DNA from: Desarmillaria ectypa
Taxonomy: Eukaryota > Basidiomycota > Agaricomycetes > Agaricales > Physalacriaceae
DNA length: 64,000 bases
Direction: 5' to 3'
Assembly: GCA_030407005.1 (NCBI GenBank)
Contig: JAUDYN010000009.1
Location: 1 to 64,000 of the forward strand
Part shown: positions 34,121 to 45,210 of the stretch, one piece after another
Layout of the letters: every line of letters starts with the position of its first letter
How positions within the stretch are numbered: position 1 is the first letter of the stretch
Notes under the pieces: generated by a model
The model's database searches: none
The model's input: only the letters and a program-made list of their open reading frames with translations
What the model was told of the DNA's origin: nothing
Made by a program: the position numbers and the translations under genes

Positions 34121-37100
34121 TCACTTTTCCCGCGACGCTAGAAGCACAAATCTATTTACAGGTGTCTTACGCATGATCATGCCACCACCAGTCTGGACCT
34201 TTCTTTTCCGACCTACGGCAACGGTCCAGTCTCCTTCAGGTTTTTGAACTGATGACGTTTTCATTCCTTTTGGTACTCGTACTCGCGGCGAGCCTGAAAG
34301 GCTCGATGGTGCAGAACTCGGTGGAATCGTCGTAGTCACCATACGAGCTGGTATAAGAGCAGCGTCTCGATAATTTCGCGTTCTTGCACTCCCTATATTG
34401 CTCGGAGCCAACGTCAACACTGAAAACTTTTGTGATAGACCCGGGCCAACGGCTGAGAAAGTGCTAGTTCCTGAAGTAGTCCCAACACCAACACTTCGAT
34501 GTTGACTCGGAAAAAGTGCTTTGACGTCAAAAGTAGGATATCTCCCATCCAGTTGAAGCGATGCGGGAGAGGTATGAAGAGGTGCGTGTTTCCCCCTGGC
34601 ATCAGGAAGGTTTACCCTCTGTTCTGCAACAGCCGTCCATTCTATCCAGTGTCTACCACGAGCCAGTTTACCAACGAGAGTCGATTGGCCGGGGCCCGAG
34701 ACGAAACTGCGGCTCGCGACGATAACGAGGCCTCGTCGGCACCGCGTAAGCATGACGTTCATTCGCTGGTCGGAGCGTAGGAATCCGGGTTCCCGGCATC
34801 GCACAACAGAAACTAAGACGACGTCTGCTTCATTTCCTGTACACATACCATAAGTTTAGAGTTCGTACACCACTTTAACGGCCGATTACCTTGAAAGCTG
34901 TCAACATTGAACACACGCTCCCACGGAAGGTTATTGTTCTTGAGTTCTCTCTCTATGGCGGCCCTTTGCGCGTCGTATGGCGTGATAATGCAAAAGTTAC
35001 GGTCTTTGTAATATAGCTTGACCAGATGGACAATTGTGCGGACCTCAGAGTCGTTCTAAAACCAGATATTGATGAATTGCGACCCCGTGAGATGACTGGA
35101 CAAAAAACCTACCCGCCAACTAAAACCAGAATTTTCCTCCGTTCCTGTTTTAGTGTCAATAAATGCGACACAGGATGGGTCTTTTATCTCGTGCTCTGAA
35201 CGAAGTCGATTATTGTAGACTTCTCGTGAAATGAACTCTCCAAGTGGATGCGGCATGCGATCTGCAGAGATGAGCTACCTACTACCGGTGCCATTGCTAA
35301 TAGACTCACACTGAATGTTTAAAAAGTGCGACTCATCCTTCAGGTGGTCAATGTCAAAGATACATTGCATCGACGGAGCCTTGTCTTTCCCGTATGGCGG
35401 TACTAAGCAATAAAAAGTGAGCTATGTATTGACACAAAGTTATTCAGGAACACTGACACTGTTTCGGATCTCCAAAGAAGCAAACTTTTGTCATCACGGT
35501 CCGAAATTTGAAGAATATATGCTGCGATGAAGTCCAGCCATGTTTGGATCTCAAAGTGAATTGTCACTGACCATATACTCGAAGACATTGATCTGAGAAG
35601 CTTCGTCAACCACAAGATTCCTCGGCGGTACAAAGTCAAACATCCCGTTTTGGTCCAGCGCCGGGTTTGAAAGCATGCTTAGTGTTGATAGGATAATGCT
35701 CGATGTGCCGATGGTAATTCCTAGGTCCTTCGGATTGTCCGGAAGCTCATCGCCACGAAACAATCTGTCCTCAATTTTGGTGTAGAGATGTTCATGCCTA
35801 TACAATGGGAAATCAACGAGAATGAATAGCAAAATGAGGCCTTCACCCACCATTCGACGTAGAATTCCTTAGATACAATGATCTTGAAATCGACGTTGGA
35901 AGATGCCAGTTTCTCTGCAATATTCTTCACAGCGACGTTCGAATGAGCGACAATCCACGTTGGCGATTTGATCGGATCCCAGATGGCAGCCGCTGCGGAA
36001 ATGGTCGATGTTTTACCGGTTCCAGGTGGACCTGGTAAGATGTCTATATCAACATCCTATGCAGCCTCGCATGTCATTAATAGCTCCTCACCATGGACTA
36101 TGACAAGAGGTCGGTTAGACACCATGGCTGATACTACTCTTTTCTGCGAATCGTTCAGCTTCCCAGCCAGAAAGGGTACTATCGGATCTACAACGATGCG
36201 ATCTTCCTCGTCTTTCTCGTTTGGAAACCAGAGCATCCTCACGAATTTTGAATGCCTAAGATGACAATCGCCCTGTAACGCATGAAGTAAAAGTTCATCA
36301 CGGGCCTTCTCGGTATTCGTTCCTCCTTCCCTGCCTATGACCTTGACACTCGCCACAGTTCCGTGGAAGTGACCAGAGACCTTGATCTCGGTTTTTTTCC
36401 CCTGAGATTTTTTCGGCGATCCTTTAATCTGGTAGCCGTCCGACGTGGTCAATATTACTGCCAGCTTTTGCTATAATATTAGACACAATTTGAACTCAGA
36501 GCACTGCTACTTACCTGTGAACTCGGGCGTATGCGTGTATTGAAACGAGAATTGTGCACTTCAAGTCGGCCGCTGCTATTCATGTTCGCTTTGGAGAAGT
36601 CGTTGGAGATCTCCGTAGGTTTGGCACGCTGTAGAGTATCGGCCTCGGATAACAGGCGACCTAAGCATTCGAGAACCTTTGAGATTATTTTAATCACTAC
36701 AATATGAACTATTCAAGGGAAAGCATAATTTACCTCCCGCTTCATCCATCGAGTCTCGATCGGCCTGATAAGGGGAAGAACGTTCATATTCCTTCTGAGA
36801 ATACTACGTCTTATACGTGAGAGTAAGCGGCATGAAGAGGTATGGCAAGCCTCACGTAACAGAAATCCATGCCCGAAGGCAAACTTTCCGGATACTTTCA
36901 TCTACCGCCTCGTTCAACTTGTCGTTCCACAGACTGTCCACCGCGAAACCATCTATTTTGGTTGCCATCGTTTCAGAGAGGAGCATCGACGGATAATAGG
37001 GATTGCTGGGAGATTTCGAACGAAAGGTAGACAGGTCGATAGCCCGAACGTGATAGTTCAAATGACAAAACAGGCGGATTGAAAGTCGTGGCATATTGAA

Positions 37101-37379
37101 CCCAGCGAGTACAGGCTGCTTTGCGGACAGTAAGGTACGAAGAGCTTCGTCCTTGGGGAAAGTTCTGTGATTATCGGAGAGTGAGATGACGGCGACCTCC
37201 GCGGGAGACGCAATGGCAAGGTACTCCATATCACTGCCTGCAGTTTGGACGATGGATATACCCAGATATTTTTCGCCTAGCAGGACTTCAGCTGCGCTCG
37301 CTGCTTGTCGGCGGGAGTGATGCCGAATTCGTATTTCTGCGTGCTCCTGGGGAAGGAGAGACTGCTTGAGGGTGTTCAT
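34121..37379 (-). CDS. UPF1-like SF1 helicase with exonuclease-like N-terminus
   Basis: Ten exons on the minus strand: 37379-36734, 36676-36515, 36470-36092, 36031-35851, 35797-35572, 35521-35458, 35402-35310, 35261-35113, 35055-34890 and 34836-34121. All junctions after the first exon keep phase. Helicase motifs are intact: Walker A GPPGTGKT across the 36,031 junction, motif II VVDEAS, motif III GDPKQLPP, QYRMPHPLG, GNEADVVLVS, and motif VI NVMLTRCRRG. The N-terminus resembles a 3'-5' exonuclease fold (LAGFNMPRLSIRLF). The C-terminal ~150 residues are low complexity. The first exon has a problem near 36,900. The frame switches between VDESIRK and FAFGHGFLLREACHTSSC, which needs either a 1-nt indel or a 56-nt intron (GTAGAT...GTGAG). 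The start is taken at 37379; the frame is open upstream without ATG. It acts on RNA or DNA; the pathway is unknown. A degraded copy lies at 25.5-26.3 kb. Confidence 0.78.
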
Positions 37380-38670
37380 GAGAGTATGAAGCAAGAAAGG
37401 CTGTAATGGTGCTGTGGGCACGAAGAGTCAGACTGGGCGCCAATTATCCTACAGGGTGTCCTCTCTCTCATCCAGTAGCGGCTGTTACCGGTCCGCAATT
37501 CTTTCTTTTTGTATGGACAAACTGGGCTGTGTCTGTACTGTATCTGCTTGTTAACTTAGTGGCTTTGGACAACTGCTCATTCAAGAAGATTTAAATAAGA
37601 TTCGCCTTGATCCAATGTGGGAAAGCACTTAGCGGTGCAAAAAGCTCGCATTTTGGACAATATATATCTCAGAGTGGTATATACTCTTCATTCGAACTGC
37701 TTGCCCCTGCATATATGCATTAGGTCTCGAACAAGAAAATATTGTCTACTACGTACCGTATAGTGTGTGCCGACCGATAGGGAGACATCGGGATGGAAGT
37801 ATGTTCAGCCACAAGCGGCATTGACAATGCCGTGAAGCCGTTGGGGAAAAACATGAACTTTGATACCTTGATCCAACTTATGATTGACACTGAGCAGATT
37901 TAATTTTGACAGTCCGTGGTAGAGAACAAGCCAGTTTTTTTTGGGTTTGATACAACATTTCAGATTCTTGAAAGGAAAGGAAAGGAAACCCAAACGGATG
38001 GCAGTATATATCTGTGAGTTCTCGACGCGGGTCAAAACAGTTGCACTGCGATGTTTCAAATTTGGAGTCCCCGAAGCATGCACGTGTGGCTTTAGAAAGT
38101 GAATCAATCACGCTTTAGAAACTTTGATGGCAATGTCTAGACTGCGCGAAAAGCTGCAGGAGATTTCTCGGAGAGGATAATGTATTAAATGTCAAGCCAC
38201 TGATGGATTACACTCCCCCGTTCTCTTCGGGAGCCATTGTGATTTGAATGGTTGCACTCCAGCTCTTAGTCTGTTAGTCACTAGGTAGACAAACTCACGA
38301 GGAGCTTCCTCTGCCTATGCCTTGTATTTATACTATTTACTACTAAATTTAGTACTTTCTGCCCATTTCCTCCGGATTCCTTTCTTACTAAGCATGCTGG
38401 AATGCCGGATTGCTCGAACTTTCTCGCATATTCCAACAGAAGCAAGGCAAATCATGCAGAAAGGTGCAGTAAGCAAGAAAGAAGCATCCGGACCTGGCGC
38501 TACGAGCAGCGTCGGATCATAAAAAATACATTACGAAAAGGCTTCAAAATTTATGTGACGGAACCGAAGCCGAAGATTAGAATTCCAAAGCAACACCATA
38601 TTATATGGCATTCAATTGCATGGTAATGGGACCCAGCCCACCAGGCTGGAACAGTCGAACTGAAAGTGAT
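37380..38670. other. Intergenic upstream of the helicase
   Basis: The helicase promoter should be in the first few hundred bases. No other gene is supported. Confidence 0.4.
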
Positions 38671-38745
38671 TGGATGCATTGGGAATTGAACCCAACCCCT
38701 CCCGCATGCTAAGCGGGCGTGATAAACCAACTACACCATGCGCCT
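38671..38745 (-). tRNA. tRNA-Ala (anticodon AGC), possibly a pseudogene
   Basis: On the minus strand the anticodon arm CCCGC-TTAGCAT-GCGGG is perfect, with AGC at 38710-38708. The T stem TTGGG/CCCAA is perfect around TTCAATT, and box A TGGTGTAGTTG matches. The acceptor stem (AGGCGCA/TGCATCC) has an A-C pair at the end and a C-A mismatch in the middle, and the D loop carries one extra T. These changes suggest reduced or lost function. Without them it would be an ordinary intron-less alanine tRNA. Confidence 0.75.
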
Positions 38746-39888
38746 ACCTCACGTGCGGTCAATACAAATTTTCCCAGTCACAAGACTTGCTTCGTCTGCT
38801 TATCAATCAGAACAAAAATAGAGTTTTGAAGTGCGAGTCGCCTCCCTGGCCGGACTACGTTATTGCATAGCTGCTGTTCCGTAACCCCTTTTTTCTCTAT
38901 TGTTATGATGCCATTTTTTCGATCCTGCCAACTACTTGAAGGTGCATCAGTGAACCAAAAAATTTGCCAAAAAATCTATATTACTTGTCATTTGTCACAG
39001 ATTGCATGCGTGCGGAAAGGTTGTGCTTTTACTGACTGATGGCCTTTTAGCTCCCTTAATTGCCGGTGATCGCTAACACTGAAATTCTCCAATTTATTAG
39101 GTCCTCGTGAACTCCATGCCCGACGACCATTCTGACGACAGGCAAGGCCAGGCAAGTTAAGGCCTCGTGAACTCCGAGCCCGACGGACAAAAGGAGTATT
39201 TCTCTAAAGCGAGGAGCTTCATAAAAGAATCCCCCTCACTGTGACGTGATAATGCTTCGAGAATCGACACTGCGCCGCAACTAAAATATTTTAAATAACA
39301 CAAGTTCTCCGTGCTAAAGGAGCCGTGAATTGCTCGCGAGGATTGTTACGTGTAAGGAGGGAAGGAAAGAGCACAAAATGGTACGGAAAAAGACTAAAGC
39401 CTCGTGCTTCAGTCATGCGGCCCTCGCCATTGTCTGCTGTTGGGTACGTACTACATTACTATCACACATCCTCCCCGCATTGCTACATCTCCGTTGTATA
39501 AATAGATGATGATGATCTGGATGTTCCGATCTTCAACCTTACGGCTCTGTACAGTACGAGCTACACTATCTACTAAACGACACCAGAGAATATGATGTCG
39601 GCTTTATTGTATGAAGCACCAAAGAGGCCTGATGGATATAAAGCTCATTGGACCAAGTCGCAAGATTCTAAAAATCTGCTCCATCTGCTGTTGTTCTATT
39701 TATACCTGCACTATACCGCTCACACCTACTATCGGTGGAACGATAACGAACGTCCACATGCACTTTGAGCCCCTATAATCCATCACAAAGCGCAGCAATC
39801 TTCTATTCCCTCTTTCTGACCGCTTCATAAGCCGGGTTTCTCATGAGTTTGTCCGCATTCTCAAAGTCAGCAATGTCGCGTACGGTCC
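38746..39888. other. Intergenic with a short duplicated motif
   Basis: Near 39,104-39,185 the motif CCTCGTGAACTCC..GCCCGACG occurs twice about 60 bases apart. No gene is supported. Confidence 0.4.
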
Positions 39889-40350
39889 ATGGTTCATGGT
39901 CCATACCAGAGGATGGGATTCGTCTTTCCTCAAATATCTCGCCCAGGCTTTGAGGACAAATTGGCCACTGAAGAACCTCAAAATCTTCAAGTGAATGCCT
40001 TTCGACTGATGAATTTCTACAGTCGTCAATGGTGCCGATTCATCACAGCCTTCAGGTACGTTATTTTTAGAACGGACCGTCGTCGGATTTCTGATTAAAT
40101 TATGATGACTTCTGACTTGCCCTTTGATAGGCAAACACCGTTGTCCGATCTGTTGAGCATTGAAAACGCTCATCTTTACTCCGCCCAATTCTTCCCTGCG
40201 GAGTCTCCCCCCCAGTACCCTTCCATGGGTGCTTTCCTTCGTCTGGATCCCCTTTCCCCCTCGTCGTCACCGGACCAAAAAATTACATCTTTTCTCCACA
40301 TTTCTCCTTCCGAAGCGACTCACCGCATGTCTTGGTCCTTGAAACGGTAG
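39889..40350 (+). CDS. Small hypothetical protein, two exons
   Basis: Exons 39889-40055 and 40131-40350 are joined by a 75-nt GTACGT...GATAG intron and give 128 residues. No family is recognised. The second half is Pro/Ser-rich (FFPAESPPQYPSMGAFLRL; SPSSSPDQK). A competing plus frame through 39,830-39,995 (SRVSHEFVRILKVSNVAYG) looks equally protein-like, and a 115-codon antisense frame overlaps. The model is therefore weak, and this may be the remains of a larger gene. Confidence 0.35.
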
Positions 40351-40585
40351 TCAATATGGACACGATAACTTCATTTTATTCGAAGGCCATATGTCTGTAA
40401 CCATTTTAACGCGTAATTATCTGCCTAATAGTTCCATACAGGCTTAACTTGCATCCGAACAAATACTCCCATGGACAGCATTCGCGTTAGCCAAGCCAAT
40501 GTAGAGGCATTTAAGATCTCCAGCTAAAGTTTGGAGTCTTATCTCGAGGTCCAACCCCGTTCGAGTTCCTCTACACGGTGCTCCA

Positions 40586-42839
40586 ATGTTCAAAACTTCC
40601 CCCTTCGTTTTGCTCCTGGTGCTCGTCAAGCTCGTCACTTGCGCCCCCACATCGGTGAGCGGTACAGTTGCTAGTAACGCAACTGTAGCCGCGAGCTCCA
40701 CCGTGTCTGCAGCTGCGTCTACTGCAACAGTCGAATACGTCGACACGGACCCCAACGAGGTGCTTTGGAGCGAGGACAGTGACACATCTGTTGTCAAGCC
40801 CCAACGCGGCACTCTGGGAGCCTCCGTCATGGGCCCCGATAATATGGTCATCGACCTGGAGAATCCTGATCTCATGGCACCTCCTACCACCGATTCCGGC
40901 TCTGTGTAAGCCTTCCTATGATTCTCATCGTTTAATTCATTCTTCTCTTGGACCTAGTATGAATGCGAAATGGCCTATGTCGCTTAGTCACAACCGGCTG
41001 CAGACGGGTGGTTGGGCACGTCAGGAGAATAGCAAGTTGTTTTATGAACACGTCTCCCCTTGTTGACTGACCCAATACATGACAGTCGGTGTGATGCCGC
41101 TTGCCACAGGTATTGTGCGTTCTAATGTATTGCACTGCCATCTTATGCTCTTTCTTAGAAATGGCTGGCGTCAACATGCGGCTGGAACCTGGAGCTATCC
41201 GGTGAGTGATTATTCGTCGACGCGGCGGGAACCTAATATTGACGGATAACGCTTAGCGAATTGCATTGGCATAAGACCGCCGAGGTACGTGTTTGCTTCT
41301 ATGATGGCCGGTCTACTTCATGTTTTCGGTATACCACAGTGGGCCTATGTTCTGAAGGTATGTAGTTTTGGTGTGTTTGCGATTAGATTTCTGACCTCGG
41401 TGAAGGGTTACACTCAAGTATCTGCAGTTGATACCCAAGGCCGCAACTATCTAGCCACTGTCGTAAGTCGCACGGAGAAAAAGGCCCTTATACTTCTATT
41501 GATTCCACACCAGGGCCCTGGCGACCTGTGGTTTTTCCCAGCTGGTATTCCTCACTCCTTACAAGCAACGGACCAAGACCCAGACGGTTCAGAATTTCTT
41601 TTGGTGTGTTTCTTTATTCGAATTCTTTGACTTAGAGGCCCATCCAGGGTTTAGGTGTTTGATAACGGAGATTTCAGTGAAGATTCTACGTTCCTGGTTC
41701 GTGTGATATCTTCCATCAGATCACGCATTGGCTGAGCAACCTATAGTTGACGGATTGGCTTGCCCATGTTCCTATGGAAGGTGGATTATTCCTACTGCTT
41801 TAATATGTATTGTGCGGCTGAACCCGCCTTCTAGTCATCGAGAGGAACTTCCAGGTCGATAGTTCCGCATTCGCGCATATTCCTAAAGAAGAGCTGTACA
41901 TTTTCCCGAGCAGTTCGTATCACTATCATTAATTGAACCGCGGTCTCTCGGATCACTGATCTTCTTCCTATAGCGCTCCCCGGCTCTGATGACTCCGGTC
42001 CGGTCAGCCCTCAAGGAACAGTGCCCAACCCTTTTTCGTTCGCTCTGTCCTCGGCCAATGCTACTGTGACCTCCGGCGGCTCCGTGAAAATTGTGGATTC
42101 TACAACCTTCGCGGTATCGACTACGATCGCTATGGCTGAAGTTACTGTTGAGCCTGGTGCGATTAGGTGCGATTAGTTTTGTTCGTCATGGCACATCTGC
42201 TTGCCTAACACCGTATGCAACTTTAGGGAACTTCATTGGCACCCGACTCAGGATGAATGGAGTTTCTTCCTGTCAGTAGCGATCTGCTTTTTTTTAGGCA
42301 TCGATTCTGATGTCTTCTTTTGTTTAGCGAGGGAGAAGCCAGAGTTACGATCTTTGCTTCCCAAGGCACCGCCAGAACGTTCAACTATCAGCCTGGTGAC
42401 GTTGGTACGTGACATATGAATGGGTTATCCGTTTGTTCCCGCTAAATGGAAGCCTTTCTTAGGCTATGTTCCTACTGCTATGGGTACGCTAGTCAGCTTA
42501 ATATCCAATCACTTCCTAATGAAATCCTTTACCAGGTCACTATGTCGAGAATATTGGCAACTCTACGTTGAAGTTCCTCGAAATATTCAAGTCAGGTAAG
42601 AAGGTTGTCTTAAACCAGCTTGTCCTAGTCTCATGCCATGCTCTACCTAGATCGTTTCGAAGATATCAGTCTTAATCAGGTGAGTTCCATGCGATCCCTT
42701 TCTTACCTCATGTCATAATATTTCTTATTAGTGGCTGGCTTTGACACCTCCGGACGTCGTGAAGGCTCATCTCGGCTTATCTGACGATACAATTTCGAAG
42801 CTCCAAAAGGTGAAGCCCATTATTATGGGGGCTTCTTAA
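40586..42839 (+). CDS. Oxalate decarboxylase, bicupin
   Basis: Eighteen exons give 1341 nt, or 446 residues, with every phase matching: 40586-40905, 40958-41031, 41086-41109, 41159-41201, 41257-41284, 41340-41357, 41406-41462, 41514-41603, 41655-41696, 41747-41780, 41835-41912, 41974-42166, 42227-42271, 42328-42404, 42463-42483, 42536-42595, 42651-42679 and 42732-42839. It has a signal peptide (VLLLVLVKLVTCAP) and two cupin domains. Mn-binding motifs are ELHWHKTAEW (~155-164, with GIPHS) and ELHWHPTQDEW (~335-345, with MGHYVEN). In the known family it converts oxalate to formate and CO2 outside the cell or in vesicles. Intron 2 is GC-AG (GCAAGT). Exon 6 is only 18 nt. The donor at 42167 sits exactly on the joint of a tandem 10-bp repeat. 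Confidence 0.95.
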
Positions 42840-43241
42840 ATATTAGCGAGTAATGCGTAGATATATATGATTATTTGAGAATCGGGTCCTTGTAATATTT
42901 ATGCTGTCAGTACATATCAAACAAGACTATTCTGCACGAATTGAAGAAATAGATCCTTTGGATTATGAATAGTACATGTTACGGCTACTTAAAAGGTCAA
43001 ATGAGAGATACTAGCACGTAATCGTACTGACAATAAACATACTTCCGGCTGTGCGTACATTCCAAACTCCAATTGTAGTACGTAACCGAGAACTAAAAAA
43101 GAAAGTATGGCCCGGTACTTCGGGCCGAGATGCGCTTACCCTTCATTGGATTTCGCCGCCTCGTTCCCTTTCTATTTACGATCATCCCTGGGAAATTTTC
43201 ACACCTCCTTTCTTTGCTGTTGACAGCCAGGCTACTTCACC

Positions 43242-44836
43242 ATGTCGACTACTCGTCCCCGCTCCTTACCAGAACTTATGGGTACCCTTGCGAACGAAAA
43301 TTTCATTCATATCTTCCAGCAACTCGACGATCCCAAGGATCTCTTTCATATAGTGCAGACATGCACTTTGTTCAGAAACCTGGCTATTCGAGAGTTATAC
43401 AAACACATTCGCTACACGGATACCATCTCTTTCAAATCCAATATACCATTCTGGCGGGGAAGGGAAGACAACATGCACGAGATGCCAATCTCAGTAACCC
43501 TCGACGGAACGCTGCCACTCGACAAAATACGTCCTCAAAGCGCGTACCATATCAGCATCTGGGCCAGACTATTATCTTTTACCTCACTCGATACTCTTTG
43601 TTTTGCAAACTGCGCCCTCCCAGAATCTGAATCAGTATGCTATCTGCTTGGAGGTATGCCAAACCTCCGGACACTGTCTTTCAAGCAGTGCGTCTTTGTT
43701 GAGACCACAATTCCCTTATGCAAAAGCTACGGTCGCTTTTCTGGACTTCCAATTACAGACTTAACCCTCCTGTATAACCGCACGTACCACACAATTCCAG
43801 CACTCGAAAACCACATGTTTCCGGCAGCAGGTACCATACCGCACCTCCAATTTTCCACTGCTGCCTCCATTCGGTCGCTGACCATTAGCTGGGATCATAC
43901 CGTCTCACCCTTCTTTGCGAATTGTCCCCGAGACCATGTCTCTTCGGCTGCCTTCGACAAGGTGAACATACACTTCTCGGATCCTCTCCCAGGTGGCGGG
44001 CATCCACTCTTAGACGTCAACGAGATGATGAAGCAACACCTTGGAAAGTTCCTCCGCGACGAATGTGGAAGGATCACTGAGCTGGGGCTGCACGGTTCAA
44101 CGGAGGAGTTCGTCATCAGTGATGTTTACTGCGGCGACTTCTCTCACTTGGAGAGATACACAGGGCCTGCGGCTTTAATAGGGAGTATCACTGGTCCGTT
44201 GCAGGAACTGGTGGTGAGTGACTTGGACCTCGACGTCGGCAAAGTCACCCCCGCTCTGGAAGTCGTGGCAGCGAGAAGTCCCAACCTCGTCAAGCTAGAC
44301 GTCACAATTATTGCATGGGATAGGGAGATCCTCTATGCGGTTTCGCAGCTGTTTAGTGATCTTAGGGAGCTCAGGATCAAGTACCATGATGGGTACCCGG
44401 ACGAAGTAAGTTCAAGTTCGCCCTTCTGCACCTTCCGCCGCTTAATAGCTCGTAGGCCACCATTCTGAGCATGTCCTCTATGTTCTTCCACGGGTTCGTC
44501 AACATGGCAAGGCTGCACGTCTACAACCCACAGATGCCCGTTGGAAGGTATAAATGCGATTATGGAGACAGGCGGATCCATCTTCCTTCCTTGACGCCTC
44601 CAGAGAATCAGATGGTGTATGAACTCGGGCCCTCTGCCTCGGAGGATGTGTTGGATCTTATGATGGGGTGGATAAAGACGTGTCCGAATTTAACAGAGAT
44701 GAAGTGGGAGAGGGATAGGACATTGATGAGGACGTCGACGAGCAGCGAGGATAGGTGGTATTTCAAGGATGACCCCCAGCCGACGGCTGATAAATCTGTG
44801 TCGGGCTCAATGATATGGTACTCCAGGGGCCTTTAG
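43242..44836 (+). CDS. F-box/LRR-type protein
   Basis: Two exons, 43242-44405 and 44456-44836 (50-nt intron, GTAAGT...CGTAG), total 515 codons or 514 residues. The F-box-like segment is at residues ~8-50 (LANENFIHIFQQLDDPKDLF, then VQTCTLFRNLAIREL). A long irregular leucine-rich region follows (for example LDTLCFANC, LRTLSFKQC, LTDLTLL-like repeats, LQELVVSDLDL). A substrate-adaptor role in an SCF ubiquitin ligase is inferred from this layout, which is common and expanded in agaricomycetes. No transmembrane or secretion signal is present. The first gene of the window is of the same general kind but is not a close copy by eye. Confidence 0.85.
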
Positions 44837-45210
44837 AATCATTACCTCTGTACGCTAAAGAGAATGTGTACATACAAGTTCACCAATGTAAGCAGAACAG
44901 CTTGTTGATTCAACAACCCTGAATTCAACACTCGAAAGGCCAACGGATTGGGGAGCTGCATAGTAAAATGACATCAACACACCTGCAGTACGAAGTGCAA
45001 GGGTGACTCAGCACATCATGAAAGATAAACATAGGGAAAGCCAGAGACATAACTAGTTCATTCCCTGCCGAAGATAATGTTCAATTCTTGATATTCTGTT
45101 TTGAAGTGCTGCTGCGAGTAAATAGTACAAAATTGCACAGAATATACATAAGGATCATGACTGCTACATAGACTTACTTTTAATTGACAATATTAGATGC
45201 AAACCACCGT
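44837..45210. other. Intergenic between convergent genes
   Basis: It holds the 3' ends of the F-box gene (+) and the La gene (-). Nothing else is recognised. Confidence 0.5.

Noticed and set aside
40444..40890. 148-codon minus-strand frame
   Set aside because: Antisense to the first exon of the oxalate decarboxylase; no family resemblance.
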